From Mobilisporobacter senegalensis (GTDB lineage: Bacteria; Bacillota; Clostridia; Lachnospirales; Lachnospiraceae), in the NCBI RefSeq assembly GCF_003752155.1, contig NZ_RJVG01000013.1, forward strand, positions 31,547-95,546: 64,000 bases of DNA, in the 5' to 3' direction. Each line of letters starts with the position of its first letter. Within the stretch, counting starts at the first letter, position 1. Shown piece after piece: positions 8,542-18,222 of the stretch. The notes beneath the pieces were generated by a model. That model did not search any database, was not told the DNA's origin, and was given only the letters and a program-made list of their open reading frames with translations. A program made the translations under genes and the position numbers.

Positions 8542-10117
8542 CCTTTAATGTCTCCTTTTGGTTTCTTTTTTTCTCTTTCCTGCTCTTCTTATTCTCAGGA
8601 ATGTCTTTCACTTCTTCCTCATCGGCTCCATCCAAAATTACTTCGGCACTTTTTTTCATAGTAAAGTAAATGGTTGTTCCAACCTCTTCCTTGCTGCTTG
8701 CCCAGATTCTTCCACCATGGTCTTCAATAATCTTTTTAGCAATGGCAAGACCTAATCCACTTCCCCCTTGGGAAGAATTTCTTGAAGCATCTGTTCGATA
8801 AAAACGATCAAATATATATGGCAGATCTTTTTTAGAAATCCCTTTTCCATTATCTTCAATTTCTATTTGTACTTCATTATCAGCATCATTAATTCTTACA
8901 TTAATGATACCTTTTCTTCCAATGTATTTTGCTGAGTTTCCAATAATATTATTAATGACTCTTTTTATCTGCTCCGCATCTGCTATTACCTTTATATTTG
9001 AATCAATATAATTAAAATACCCTATATCTATATTTTTCAATTCCAAATCAAGACTTAATTCTTCAATACAATCGTTAAAGAAATTATCTATATTAATATT
9101 TGCAAAAGTATATGGTATATTATTACAATCAATTTTAGAATAAATAGACAATTCTTCTACAAGAACAGTCATATCCGTTGCTTTGGTACATATTGTACGC
9201 AGATATTTGTCCATCTTTTCCGGAGAGTCTGCTACTCCATCCATAATTCCTTCTGCATATCCTTTAATGGCAGTAAGAGGCGTTTTTAAATCATGGGAGA
9301 TGTTGCTTATAAGTTCTCTCATATCCACTTCATACTGCATTCTGGCTTCGATTAACTCCTTCAGCCTTTTCCTCATTTCTTCAAAATCTTCACAGAGCAT
9401 TCCGATTTCATCGTCTGTATTCGTCTGTATTGAGAAATTTAAATTTCCATCCTTCATTTTATTTGTGGCAATACGAAGTGTATTAAGGGGACTAAGTAAA
9501 CTTTTATATATCCAGTAAACCAGTACACAGGCTGTTAAACATATGGTAATCACAAATGAAATTACAAATTGAATTGCGGAAGATTTAATCTGAGGTACTA
9601 ATGTATTTACATCTGTAATTACAAATACCGTTCCTTCTCCGCCATCCTGATAATAAAAATCTTGCTGCTTTACTAAAAACGGATACTTTCCTCCAACATA
9701 AATACCACCATCAACATCTGTATTATACACCCCAAAATTAGGCAGACTATTTTGTATCAGTTTAAGTTTCTCATCATTTCCAATATAAAGAAAATCTCCA
9801 TTCTTTCTAAGTGCAACATAAGAATATTTACCTTTTAGTTCCTCATTTAATTTATTAATAAATTCAATATCTTCCAGCTTTCTAGGATTTTTTAAGGCAA
9901 CCAGCTTAATGTCATTATAAACTCCTCTGGTTACACGGTTCATGATCTGTATAGGATTAGTTAATATCTGCTGCATTGTATTGGTATCTACATCATAAGA
10001 CTGCTTAATGGAATTAACCTGATAATTGGCAATCACTCCACATGCGACTGCGATCAATATGATCGGTATCATTATAATCGTTATAAATGCAAATATTAAT
10101 CTATTTTTTAATTTCAT
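8534..10117 (-). CDS. Membrane sensor histidine kinase with HAMP domain
   Basis: Partner of the downstream OmpR-type regulator. One membrane segment lies at residues 8-32, then an extracytoplasmic sensor of about 150 residues, a second segment (about 183-203), a HAMP linker (about 204-256), and the dimerisation/phosphoacceptor helix SHDLKTPLTAIKGYAEG with H275. The ATP-binding core shows NNIIGNSAKYIG, DNGKGI, FDRFYR and GGSGLGLAIAKKI. A highly charged tail (last ~30 residues, rich in K and E) extends past the core. The ATG follows AGGTGATAT. The signal sensed is unknown; the sensor region has no motif I recognise. Confidence 0.93.
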   Translation of the reverse strand: MKLKNRLIFAFITIIMIPIILIAVACGVIANYQVNSIKQSYDVDTNTMQQILTNPIQIMNRVTRGVYNDIKLVALKNPRKLEDIEFINKLNEELKGKYSYVALRKNGDFLYIGNDEKLKLIQNSLPNFGVYNTDVDGGIYVGGKYPFLVKQQDFYYQDGGEGTVFVITDVNTLVPQIKSSAIQFVISFVITICLTACVLVYWIYKSLLSPLNTLRIATNKMKDGNLNFSIQTNTDDEIGMLCEDFEEMRKRLKELIEARMQYEVDMRELISNISHDLKTPLTAIKGYAEGIMDGVADSPEKMDKYLRTICTKATDMTVLVEELSIYSKIDCNNIPYTFANINIDNFFNDCIEELSLDLELKNIDIGYFNYIDSNIKVIADAEQIKRVINNIIGNSAKYIGRKGIINVRINDADNEVQIEIEDNGKGISKKDLPYIFDRFYRTDASRNSSQGGSGLGLAIAKKIIEDHGGRIWASSKEEVGTTIYFTMKKSAEVILDGADEEEVKDIPENKKSRKEKKRNQKETLKDE

Positions 10118-10177
10118 TATATCACCTACTTAATTTTACCTTCGCCACAGGAAATCACGGCTTCAAACTTATCCTTA

Positions 10178-10355
10178 CAAGCAAGTATTTCCACATCTGT
10201 GTTATAAAACACTTTGTATTTTATAACCCCATAATCAATTTCACCCTTGCAAGCAAGTATTTCTCATATATGTGTTATAAAACACTTCGTATTTTATAAC
10301 CCCATAATCAATTTCACTTGCTTGCAAGGGTGAAATTGATTATATGAGCATTATA
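10178..10355. repeat. Nested inverted-repeat element, type B
   Basis: Two direct units of period 72 begin CAAGCAAGTATTT at 10178 and 10250, each with an internal hairpin GTTATAAAA/TTTTATAAC. They are followed by a 14-bp stem (10304-10317 with 10330-10343) whose loop contains CTTGCAAG. An outer arm CTCATATA (10263-10270) pairs with TATATGAG (10341-10348), and the element ends in CATTATAGCA. The order of parts matches the two elements near 62.4 and 63.6 kb although the sequence differs. It lies between the kinase promoter region and the metK promoter. Confidence 0.75.
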
Positions 10356-10418
10356 GCATACTGAATAGGTAAATACACCTAAACTCTTGGTGACTTTTAT
10401 AAATATTTTATAAAGTTC

Positions 10419-10447
10419 TTGACGAATCTTATCAAAACGTTTATCCT
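10419..10447 (+). promoter_or_regulatory. Promoter of metK
   Basis: TTGACG (10419-10424), a 17-nt spacer and TATCCT (10442-10447), located about 40 nt before the SAM-I aptamer. Confidence 0.7.
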
Positions 10448-10488
10448 ATAGATGAAAATTAAAAGAATTCAATATTCTATTTATATTT

Positions 10489-10588
10489 CTCTTATTTGGA
10501 GTGGTGGAGAGTGAAGGCTCTGTGAAACCACGGCAACCCCATAATATGGAAGGTGCCAATCTCAGCGATTTATCGAACAATAAGAGGA
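10489..10588 (+). promoter_or_regulatory. SAM-I (S-box) riboswitch aptamer
   Basis: The P1 strands CTCTTATT (10489-10496) and AATAAGAG (10579-10586) enclose the S-box core: GGTGGAGAG, CTCTGTGAAACCACGGCAACC and AAGGTGCCAATC are all present in order. It precedes metK, the classic target: high S-adenosylmethionine should favour the downstream terminator and reduce metK transcription. Confidence 0.96.
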
Positions 10589-10602
10589 TTTGAGAAATTA
10601 TC

Positions 10603-10628
10603 AAGTCCATCTTATGATGGACTTTTTT
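10603..10628 (+). terminator. SAM-I riboswitch expression-platform terminator
   Basis: AAGTCCATC (10603-10611) pairs with GATGGACTT (10616-10624) across TTAT and runs into T residues. It is the off-state hairpin of the S-box leader. Confidence 0.9.
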
Positions 10629-10707
10629 GATGCAATAGCCTTTAAAAGAGAAGATCAATAGAGTATGAAATCATCATGGTATTATTACCAGACTAAGGAG
10701 GAATTAT

Positions 10708-11895
10708 ATGGAAAAACTATTGTTTACATCTGAATCTGTAACGGAAGGACATCCGGATAAAATTTGTGACCAGATATCAGATTCCGTACTAGATGCTTTA
10801 TTAGAACAGGATCCAATGAGCCGTGTTGCATGTGAAACAGCAATTACCACAGGATTAGTTCTTGTAATGGGTGAAATTACAACTACAGGATATGTTGATA
10901 TTCAAAAAATTGTAAGAGATACTGTAAGAGAAATAGGATACGATGCCTCAGACAAAGGTTTCGATGCCAATACTTGCGGTGTTATTGTGGCTTTAGACGA
11001 ACAATCTTCTGATATTGCCATGGGTGTGAATAAAGCACTTGAAGCAAAAGAAAATACCATGTCTGATAAAGAAATTGAAGCAATCGGCGCCGGCGATCAA
11101 GGTATGATGTTTGGATATGCTTCTAATGAAACAGAAGAATATCTTCCATACCCAATTGCTCTTGCCCATAAACTTACACGTAAACTTACAGAAGTTAGAA
11201 AGAATGGTACTCTTCCTTATCTTCGCCCAGATGGAAAATCACAAGTAACGGTAGAATATGACGAAAATGGTAAACCAATACATCTGAATGCTGTTGTATT
11301 ATCCACTCAGCATGATTCCAAAGTAACTCAGGAACAAATTCATAAAGATATTAAAAAATATGTTTTTGATGAGGTACTTCCTACAGAATTAATTGATGGA
11401 AAAACAAAATTCTTTATTAATCCAACCGGACGTTTTGTTATTGGAGGGCCAAATGGTGACAGTGGATTAACAGGACGTAAAATCATCGTTGATACTTATG
11501 GTGGATATGCCAGACATGGCGGGGGTGCATTCTCTGGTAAGGATTGTACAAAAGTTGACCGTTCCGCTGCATATGCAGCCAGATATGTAGCAAAAAATAT
11601 TGTAGCTGCAGGCCTTGCTTCTAAATGTGAAATACAGCTTTCTTACGCAATCGGTGTAGCACAACCAACCTCTATCATGGTTGATACTTTTGGAACTGGT
11701 AAAATAAAAGATGATATTCTAGTAGATATTATCCGTGATAATTTTGACCTTCGACCAGCTGGTATTATAAAAATGTTGGATCTTAGAAAACCAATTTATA
11801 AACAAACTGCTGCATATGGCCACTTTGGAAGAAATGATCTTGATTTACCATGGGAACAACTTGATAAAGTTGATTTACTGAAAAAATATTTATAG
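10708..11895 (+). CDS. metK: S-adenosylmethionine synthetase
   Basis: Makes S-adenosylmethionine from methionine and ATP. Signatures [12 protein letters not shown] (residues 15-26), [12 protein letters not shown] and [19 protein letters not shown] are intact, covering the ATP, metal and phosphate sites. At 395 aa it is the usual length. The ATG follows AAGGAGG. It is single-gene, controlled by the SAM-I leader, and closed by a long bidirectional terminator. Confidence 0.98.
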   Translation: MEKLLFTSESVTEGHPDKICDQISDSVLDALLEQDPMSRVACETAITTGLVLVMGEITTTGYVDIQKIVRDTVREIGYDASDKGFDANTCGVIVALDEQSSDIAMGVNKALEAKENTMSDKEIEAIGAGDQGMMFGYASNETEEYLPYPIALAHKLTRKLTEVRKNGTLPYLRPDGKSQVTVEYDENGKPIHLNAVVLSTQHDSKVTQEQIHKDIKKYVFDEVLPTELIDGKTKFFINPTGRFVIGGPNGDSGLTGRKIIVDTYGGYARHGGGAFSGKDCTKVDRSAAYAARYVAKNIVAAGLASKCEIQLSYAIGVAQPTSIMVDTFGTGKIKDDILVDIIRDNFDLRPAGIIKMLDLRKPIYKQTAAYGHFGRNDLDLPWEQLDKVDLLKKYL

Positions 11896-11907
11896 TTCTC
11901 AAATAAT

Positions 11908-11952
11908 AAAAAGACTATTGCAAAATTTTTAATATTTTGCAATAGTCTTTTT
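11908..11952. terminator. Bidirectional terminator, metK / subtilase
   Basis: A 19-bp stem (11908-11926 with 11934-11952) flanked by A and T runs lies between convergent genes and overlaps the subtilase stop codon. Confidence 0.9.
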
Positions 11953-13663
11953 ATGGTTCTTGTATTTCCCCTCTTAAGCTAATAAATGTATTATATATGT
12001 CTAATATTCCATAACCCCACTGAGTATTTGGATATAACTGCCCAGGAGTGCGCCTTGCACCTCTAATGAGATAATTCTTAACTTCGTAGCCATCCATGAT
12101 CCTAAGATTTTGCCTTAAGATCCCCCACTCCAATAGCATTGCTGCAACTCCTGTTGCCTGGGCTGCCGCCAAACTGCTGCCTGAGCGTATTCCATATTCA
12201 TTATTAAATACCGGTCCCTGAATATCTACACCTGGCGCAGCAATGTCAGGTTTTGCAATATTCGTCCTTGTGAATCCTCTGCTGGAATTAATATAAATAC
12301 TTCCTGTTCGATGATTATATGCAGTTACCGTAAGTGGTACATAAGCATTTCCGGGAGAAGTTATTGTAGTATCAGGATTAGATTCTATAAAATAAGTATC
12401 CGGTGATATAAACCCGGTAATTGGTAACCAGCAATGAAAGCTATGGATTAAATCTCCTCTTCCATACACCTGAAATCTCCAGGTGCCAGGAGTAGGATCC
12501 CGAAATCTTAACAAGATTAACTGATCTCCTGTTTCAGATTCAATAATACTGTAGTCCACAAAAATAGTAGTCCGCTCGAAGATAAAATTAATCTCTCTTG
12601 ATTCACCTAATCTGGCTGGTATCCTTGGAATGTATTCTCCTGTTGGAGACAGTATATCAATTGAATATGTATTAGGAGCATATCCCCAAACCTCCATGGT
12701 AAATCCTGTTTCATTCTCTCCCACTCTTAATTCTACCGTATCCGATCCAATTGCACGGTCTATCGTACCAAAGTAATGATGGCCTGCATTTCCTTCATTG
12801 CCACTGGCCACTACGACAGACACACCGACCTGATCACTGATTGTGGATATATAAGTAGATAATGCTCCCCTTCCATCATGCCCTCCCTGATTAGAACCAA
12901 GACCGATACATATAGCGATTGGTCTGCCTAACGATCTCGCCATTTCATATAAGTATTTCACACCATGCATAATATCATTTTCCTGATAGCACAATGCGTC
13001 TTCTGGAACCTGGAAGAAGCTTTTTAGATAAGGTTTTGCTTCTTTTAATTTAACAACAACAAATTCTGCATCTGGAACAACACCAGTAAAATCATTTTCT
13101 TCATCCGTGCTGCCGGCTGCTACTCCTGCCAGAAAAGTTCCATGGCCATTCTCATCTGTACTAGGAACAATTGAAAGGGGTTCTTCACTACTTAGTGCTT
13201 CATTGATTTGCTCTCTGGAATATTCTGTTCCATAATAAAATCCTTCCGGATAATTTCCCGATTGGATGGACTGATCCCATATAGAATGGATTCTCGTTGT
13301 ATTATCTGCATTTCTAAATGCCCTATGGGTGTAATCTATGCCTGTATCAACAATGCCAACTAAAATCCCCTGCCCTCTTAAGGCAAAATTAGGAAGAGTC
13401 TGAACTCTAAATATACCTGAAGCTTCCAAACTACTGGTATCAACTGTTGTATATAGAGAAGGAAATGCCGCATAGGTAAATTCATATATACTTCTATTTG
13501 TAATTCTACTTACAGGGATATGAACGACAGCAAACCGCGAACTGATTTCATGAATACATTCCGTTTGATATTGCTCTTGTAACCTGGTTATATCAATTGT
13601 ATATTGAACCAAAAAGTCTGCATAATCATTGCTTACAATTTGTGCTATGCAATCTTCTGTCAT
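11951..13663 (-). CDS. S8 (subtilisin-like) serine protease, Csp-like
   Basis: A subtilase of 570 aa with the clostridial architecture related to CspA/B/C germination proteases and similar Lachnospiraceae proteins. The catalytic triad is intact: D106 in VDTGID, H174 in NGHGTFLAG, S497 in SGSSLAAA. A long insertion between His and Ser (jellyroll-like, about residues 290-470) is typical of the group. No signal peptide is visible, as in Csp proteins. I chose ATG at 13663 because AGGGGGG precedes it; the ORF extends 17 codons upstream without a ribosome site. The role may be spore germination or general proteolysis; context does not decide. Confidence 0.85.
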   Translation of the reverse strand: MTEDCIAQIVSNDYADFLVQYTIDITRLQEQYQTECIHEISSRFAVVHIPVSRITNRSIYEFTYAAFPSLYTTVDTSSLEASGIFRVQTLPNFALRGQGILVGIVDTGIDYTHRAFRNADNTTRIHSIWDQSIQSGNYPEGFYYGTEYSREQINEALSSEEPLSIVPSTDENGHGTFLAGVAAGSTDEENDFTGVVPDAEFVVVKLKEAKPYLKSFFQVPEDALCYQENDIMHGVKYLYEMARSLGRPIAICIGLGSNQGGHDGRGALSTYISTISDQVGVSVVVASGNEGNAGHHYFGTIDRAIGSDTVELRVGENETGFTMEVWGYAPNTYSIDILSPTGEYIPRIPARLGESREINFIFERTTIFVDYSIIESETGDQLILLRFRDPTPGTWRFQVYGRGDLIHSFHCWLPITGFISPDTYFIESNPDTTITSPGNAYVPLTVTAYNHRTGSIYINSSRGFTRTNIAKPDIAAPGVDIQGPVFNNEYGIRSGSSLAAAQATGVAAMLLEWGILRQNLRIMDGYEVKNYLIRGARRTPGQLYPNTQWGYGILDIYNTFISLRGEIQEP

Positions 13664-13744
13664 CCAATCCCCCCTAACTATGTCATTTTTATTATCATAC
13701 GTTGCATACCACAATTATATTACAATTCTTGTACTAAGAATTAA

Positions 13745-13781
13745 GAAAACGCTTTCCAGCCGGGTATAGCAGAAAAGCGCC
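13745..13781 (-). terminator. Terminator of the GntR-ABC operon
   Basis: On the minus strand GCGCTTTTC pairs imperfectly with GGAAAGCGT and is followed by TTTTCTTAATTC, just after the permease stop codon. Confidence 0.65.
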
Positions 13782-13789
13782 TTCTTTCA

Positions 13790-14566
13790 TTAATCAAGAT
13801 TTAATTTTTTTTTCATAATATAAACTGTAACCAAATAATATATTACGGTCATTATAGCAGTTGCTGCTATACTCATGGGAAAAATCCATTGTACTATTAT
13901 CGATGGATCATTTACATTTACGCCCAGAAAAACAATTGGTATTAAAAAGAGCGCTGAGAATATCTGTGTAATGATATTAATAACAATAGCTGCTGCAATT
14001 GCACCAATTATCTTATTACGGCTAATCATCTGTCCAATTGCGATGGAAACATATATATATAGGATATTAGATAAAATCCCTATAGTGGCTAAAATAACAA
14101 ATTGTATTATAAATGTTATTCCCAGTTTCCCAAAATCATTCTGAATCTGAAACATCCAATCAAAATTTTTACCAGAATTATTTAATTCGGGGAAATAAGC
14201 AAAGAAAATTAATGAAGCTATAATAAATACTATGCTTACTACTGTCCATGTAAAAGCTGCTACCACTTTACTAATTATAAGTTGTGATGATGTTACAGGA
14301 AGGGTATTCATGAGATATCCTTCTGAAGAAATCAGGTTCTGGTAAAACCTGATAATGATTACAACTACTGAAACAATTGCAATACCTATTAATGAAAATA
14401 CATATGCCATTATAAAGAAAGTAGGTATTACTTGTAGAAATCCTTTATAAATATCTAAACTAACAATTATTTTTGTAACTGGTGTCAATATAAGCGCTAC
14501 TAAAAAAATCAGTGTAAAATATCGGGCAGTCGCTTTAAATTCATGTTTTATCAGTTTACTTAACAT
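13790..14566 (-). CDS. ABC-2 type transporter permease
   Basis: A 258-aa membrane protein with about six hydrophobic segments and no soluble domain, the pattern of ABC-2 permeases. Its start overlaps the ATPase gene by 7 nt, so the two are a pair. With the YtrA-type regulator the operon resembles the Bacillus ytr locus and other cell-envelope-stress ABC exporters. The substrate is unknown. Confidence 0.82.
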   Translation of the reverse strand: MLSKLIKHEFKATARYFTLIFLVALILTPVTKIIVSLDIYKGFLQVIPTFFIMAYVFSLIGIAIVSVVVIIIRFYQNLISSEGYLMNTLPVTSSQLIISKVVAAFTWTVVSIVFIIASLIFFAYFPELNNSGKNFDWMFQIQNDFGKLGITFIIQFVILATIGILSNILYIYVSIAIGQMISRNKIIGAIAAAIVINIITQIFSALFLIPIVFLGVNVNDPSIIVQWIFPMSIAATAIMTVIYYLVTVYIMKKKLNLD

Positions 14567-15258
14567 TTGAATACCTCCCTAAATAATGCATCAACAGATT
14601 TTCCATGATTGGTTCTTATATCTTCCACAGATGAAGTCATTGCTACTTTACCATTTTGGAGAAAAATAACATCATCCAATACATTTTCAATATCTGAAAT
14701 TAGATGTGTTGATAAAAGGACCGATGCATTTTCATTATAATTACTAATGATGGTATTTAGTATATATTCTCTGGAAGCCGGATCCACTCCTCCAATTGGT
14801 TCATCTAAACAGTAAAGATCTGCATTTCGGCTCATAACAAGAATTAACTGCACCTTTTCTTTGGTTCCTTTTGACATGGTCTTTAATCGATCATTTGCAT
14901 TAATATTAAGCCTCTTAAGCATTTCGTATGCTTTTACTTTGTCAAAATCCAAATAAAAATCTCCAAAAAAATCGATAATATCTTTTGTCTTCATCCAATC
15001 ATTAAGATAAGTTTTATCTGGAAGATATGATACTGCTTTTTTAGTTTCTACCCCCGGTTCCATGTTGTTTATTCGAATCTTTCCATTATCCGGAACTAAG
15101 AGTCCGTTAATTAATTTAATCAGTGTCGTCTTGCCACTCCCATTAGGTCCTAATAAACCGATTATTTTACCTCTTTCAAAGGTTAAATTAACATCTGATA
15201 ATGCAGTAAATCCATTATATTTCTTGGTTAATGATTCACATTCTAATATGATATTCAT
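14560..15258 (-). CDS. ABC transporter ATP-binding protein
   Basis: The ATPase of the GntR-linked exporter. Walker A GPNGSGKTT (about residues 36-44), a signature-like MSKGTKEKVQL, Walker B LYCLDEPIGGVD and the switch His in LLSTHL are present. The signature motif is SKGTK rather than LSGGQ, as in the YtrB/BcrA-like exporters. At 232 aa it is short and lacks a C-terminal extension. It lies 19 nt after the regulator gene and overlaps the permease gene. Confidence 0.9.
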   Translation of the reverse strand: MNIILECESLTKKYNGFTALSDVNLTFERGKIIGLLGPNGSGKTTLIKLINGLLVPDNGKIRINNMEPGVETKKAVSYLPDKTYLNDWMKTKDIIDFFGDFYLDFDKVKAYEMLKRLNINANDRLKTMSKGTKEKVQLILVMSRNADLYCLDEPIGGVDPASREYILNTIISNYNENASVLLSTHLISDIENVLDDVIFLQNGKVAMTSSVEDIRTNHGKSVDALFREVFKC

Positions 15259-15277
15259 ACATTTTCCTCTCTTCCTA

Positions 15278-15649
15278 TCATTGCTCTAACTCTTTTACTG
15301 CTTCTAATAAGATATTCTTAATATCCTTATTTACAAATCCAAGCTGTTTCATCTTCTCTAAGAAGTCAGATAATTGATCTTTTGCTAATGCGTGTTTTGT
15401 TTCCTGAATCAATGCCTCGTCCTGTGTAATAAATCTTCCGCTGGTGCGGTTTGTATAAATAAGTCCACCCCGTTCCAACTCTGCTAATGCTTTTTGCATT
15501 GTATTCGGATTCACCTCTGCATCTGCTGCCAGCTCCCTTACAGAAGGTAATTTGTCGCCGGATTGATATTCACCGGATACAATACGCCGTTGTATATATT
15601 CCATCAGTTGCAGATATATAGATCTATCAGATTTTAATTCCCATGCCAT
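15278..15649 (-). CDS. GntR-family regulator, YtrA subfamily
   Basis: A 123-aa repressor-type protein with an N-terminal winged helix (SGDKLPSVRELAADAEVNPNTMQKALAEL, about residues 35-65, the GntR signature) and only a short C-terminal dimerisation tail, which defines the YtrA subfamily. It is the first gene of the ABC operon and probably represses it. The promoter region has repeated GTAC-containing motifs that look like its operator. The inducer is unknown; in ytr systems it is often a cell-wall-active compound. Confidence 0.9.
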   Translation of the reverse strand: MAWELKSDRSIYLQLMEYIQRRIVSGEYQSGDKLPSVRELAADAEVNPNTMQKALAELERGGLIYTNRTSGRFITQDEALIQETKHALAKDQLSDFLEKMKQLGFVNKDIKNILLEAVKELEQ

Positions 15650-15672
15650 ATGTTTGTCTCCTCTCTAAATAG

Positions 15673-15723
15673 TTGTACCGTTGTATTAATTAAATAGTAC
15701 AATAGTACAATTATATTTGTCAA
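15673..15723 (-). promoter_or_regulatory. Promoter and candidate operator of the GntR-ABC operon
   Basis: A TTGACA box (complement of 15718-15723) and TACTAT (complement of 15694-15699) at 18-nt spacing form the promoter. TTGTAC (15673-15678) and GTACAA (15705-15710) are inverted copies around it, with inner TTGTA and TACAA copies, consistent with autoregulation by the YtrA-type protein. Confidence 0.65.
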
Positions 15724-15752
15724 GGGGATTTTTAAATAATTGTTTCTTTGCC

Positions 15753-15781
15753 TTGACATTTATGCTTTATAACTATATACT
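15753..15781 (+). promoter_or_regulatory. Promoter of the amino-acid ABC operon
   Basis: TTGACA (15753-15758), a 17-nt spacer and TATACT (15776-15781), about 65 nt before the ATPase gene. Confidence 0.85.
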
Positions 15782-15847
15782 ACTGACATACGATTAATTC
15801 ATAGTATTCCTATAAGTTTAAATAGCTTTAGAGTGTGAGGTGAAAAT

Positions 15848-16600
15848 ATGCTAGAAATTAAAGATATTCACAAATCATTTAATAAAAATACAGTACTTGA
15901 TGGTGTTAATATAAAAATACAAAAAGGGGATGTTGTTGTTCTTCTTGGACCAAGTGGTTCAGGTAAAACCACTCTTTTACGTTGTATAAATTTTTTAGAA
16001 AAAGCAGATAGAGGGCTGATTACCTTTAATGAATTAACTGCAGATTTTACAAATATCAAGAAGAAAGAAATTTCTGAACTTCGTAAGAAAACCGGCTTTG
16101 TCTTTCAAAACTATAACTTATTCAATAATAAAACGGCTTTAGAAAATGTGGCAATCGGGTTGATACATTCTCGTAAGGTCTTACCGGAAAAAGCCTATGA
16201 ACAAGCAAAAAAAGCTCTGGATAAAGTGGGGCTGGAGGGAAAATATGATTATTATCCATCACAACTTTCAGGCGGCCAGCAGCAAAGAGTCGGTATTGCA
16301 CGAGCCTTTGTTTTCAACCCGGATGTAATCCTGTTTGACGAACCAACATCAGCCTTAGACCCGGAACTAATTTCAGAAGTACTTACTATCATGAAACAAC
16401 TGGCCAAAGAAGGAACTACGATGCTTGTAGTGACCCATGAAATGAGCTTTGCCAGGGAAGTTGCAAACCATGTGATTTTTATGGATAAAGGTAAAATTGT
16501 GGAAGAAGGTACTCCTTCTGATATTTTCACAAATCCGAGGGAAGAACGAACAAAACAATTTTTAAGAAGAATTATCAATGATTTTGATTACGTTATATAA
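15848..16600 (+). CDS. Polar amino-acid ABC transporter ATPase
   Basis: The energy-coupling subunit of a GlnQ/TcyC-type importer. Walker [10 protein letters not shown] (about residues 34-42), the Q-loop FQNYNLF, signature LSGGQQQRV, Walker [13 protein letters not shown] and the switch His in VVTHEM are all present; 250 aa is normal. The order ATPase, binding protein, permease is an uncommon but known layout. The precise amino acid (glutamine, cystine or another polar residue) cannot be read from sequence alone. Confidence 0.94.
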   Translation: MLEIKDIHKSFNKNTVLDGVNIKIQKGDVVVLLGPSGSGKTTLLRCINFLEKADRGLITFNELTADFTNIKKKEISELRKKTGFVFQNYNLFNNKTALENVAIGLIHSRKVLPEKAYEQAKKALDKVGLEGKYDYYPSQLSGGQQQRVGIARAFVFNPDVILFDEPTSALDPELISEVLTIMKQLAKEGTTMLVVTHEMSFAREVANHVIFMDKGKIVEEGTPSDIFTNPREERTKQFLRRIINDFDYVI

Positions 16601-16640
16601 ACAAAATAAAATATTAAACAGAAAGAATGAGGATCAGATT

Positions 16641-17438
16641 ATGAGAAAACGTACAATTGCAGCAATACTTACTAGTGTAATGATTATTGGAGCTCTTACC
16701 GGATGTGGAAATAAGAAATCTACTTCTACAGATTTACTTACAAGTATTAAAGATGCTGGAGAGATCAAGATCGGAACAGAAGGTACCTATGCACCATACA
16801 CTTACCATGATGATAATGGAGATTTGGTTGGCTATGATGTAGAAATAGCAGAGGCTGTGGCAGAAAAATTAGGAGTAAAAGCGGAATTTGTTGAAACCAA
16901 ATGGGATAGTATTATTGCTGGCCTTGATGCCAAACGTTTTGATTTAATTGCAAATCAAGTTAGTATTACAGAAGAACGTCAGGAAAAATATAGTTTTTCT
17001 ACCCCTTATACATATACCAGAGGGGCTCTTGTAGTGGCTGAAGCTAATGAAAATATTACAAAATTTGAAGATCTGTCCGGTAAAAAATCTGCTCAATCTC
17101 TTACAAGTAACTGGGGCGCTCTAGCCGAAAGTTATGGCGCAGAGTTAGTGGGAACGGATGGTTTTAATCAGTCTATTGAACTAGTACTTGCAGGCAGAGC
17201 CGATGCTACAATAAATGACAATTTAACTTTCTATGATTATGTAAAGCAAAAACCAGAATCTAAAGTGAAAATTGCTGCTTTATCAGAGGAAGTCAGTTCA
17301 AATGCATTCTTGATCAGGAAAGATAATGATACTTTCGTGAAGGCTATTAATACTGCCCTTGATGAATTAGTTAAAGATGGCACTATAAAAGAAATCTCTG
17401 AAAAGTATTTTGGAGTTGATGTTTCTACACAAGAATAA
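16641..17438 (+). CDS. Amino-acid-binding lipoprotein
   Basis: The extracytoplasmic solute-binding protein of the importer (family 3, SBP_bac_3). A lipoprotein signal peptide ends with the lipobox LTGC (Cys 22 of the 265-aa form). The mature domain opens with IKIGTEGTYAPYTYHDDNGDLVGYDVEIA, the family signature, and has SGKKSAQSLTSNWG later. I chose the ATG at 16641 (GAGG 9 nt upstream), since the earlier in-frame start at 16578 overlaps the ATPase gene and precedes the signal peptide. Confidence 0.93.
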   Translation: MRKRTIAAILTSVMIIGALTGCGNKKSTSTDLLTSIKDAGEIKIGTEGTYAPYTYHDDNGDLVGYDVEIAEAVAEKLGVKAEFVETKWDSIIAGLDAKRFDLIANQVSITEERQEKYSFSTPYTYTRGALVVAEANENITKFEDLSGKKSAQSLTSNWGALAESYGAELVGTDGFNQSIELVLAGRADATINDNLTFYDYVKQKPESKVKIAALSEEVSSNAFLIRKDNDTFVKAINTALDELVKDGTIKEISEKYFGVDVSTQE

Positions 17439-17468
17439 ATTTGTGACATTAGAAAGGAGGTATTTGTA

Positions 17469-18131
17469 ATGGATGCCCGCACCATAGAGATCTTACAAAA
17501 TTCCTTTATGAAAATATTAATTCCAGGACTCACTTATACCATTCCACTTACTTTAATTTCTTTTTTCCTGGGATTAGTTCTTGCACTTTTGGTTGCCCTT
17601 ATACAAATTGCAGATATTAAAGTTTTGAAACATGTTGCAAAGTTCTATGTTTGGATTATCCGTGGAACTCCATTACTAGTACAAATTTTCATTATATTCT
17701 ATGGTCTTCCTAATATTGGTATTATACTGGATCCATTACCAGCTGCAATTATTGCATTTTCCTTAAATGTGGGTGCCTATGCTTCTGAAACACTTAGGGC
17801 CGCAATCCTGTCAGTGCCAAAAGGGCAGTTAGAAGCCGGGTATTGTGTTGGTCTGTCCTATTTTAAAACAATGAGACTTATTATTTTACCTCAAGCATTT
17901 AAAACCGCTTTCCCTCCTTTATTTAATTCTTTTATCGGACTTGTAAAGGATACGTCCCTTGCTGCTAATATCACTGTTACTGAAATGTTTATGGCAACAC
18001 AGCAAATCGCCGCAAAACTATATGAACCTTTAATTCTGTATTGTGAGGTTGCAGTGATCTACTTATTTTTCTGTACAGTCCTTTCAAAGATTCAGAAATA
18101 TGGTGAGAAAAGAATGAGTATGTCTCAATAA
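17469..18131 (+). CDS. Polar amino-acid ABC transporter permease
   Basis: The 220-aa inner-membrane subunit of the HisM/GlnP family with about five membrane helices. The EAA loop, contacting the ATPase, reads EAGYCVGLSYFKTMRLIILPQA. The ATG follows GAAAGGAGG. As a single permease gene it probably forms a homodimer. It ends the operon just before a strong terminator. Confidence 0.93.
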   Translation: MDARTIEILQNSFMKILIPGLTYTIPLTLISFFLGLVLALLVALIQIADIKVLKHVAKFYVWIIRGTPLLVQIFIIFYGLPNIGIILDPLPAAIIAFSLNVGAYASETLRAAILSVPKGQLEAGYCVGLSYFKTMRLIILPQAFKTAFPPLFNSFIGLVKDTSLAANITVTEMFMATQQIAAKLYEPLILYCEVAVIYLFFCTVLSKIQKYGEKRMSMSQ

Positions 18132-18155
18132 TACTGTCTCATCTTAATTCTAAAA

Positions 18156-18201
18156 GAACTTATATATTTCCCATCTTGAATACTGAGAAATATATAAGTT
18201 C
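18156..18201. terminator. Bidirectional terminator, amino-acid ABC operon / niaR
   Basis: A perfect 15-bp AU-rich stem (18156-18170 with 18187-18201) between convergent operons. Confidence 0.75.
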
Positions 18202-18222
18202 CCTCCATTGTTTCCATTTTGC

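Noticed and set aside
10087..10299. 70-codon ORF across the repeat near 10.2 kb
   Set aside because: It lies in tandem repeat units; the repeated translation (KHFVFYNPIIN / KTLRIL) reflects the DNA repeat, not a protein.
10446..10658. 70-codon minus-strand ORF
   Set aside because: It is the reverse strand of the SAM-I riboswitch and its terminator.
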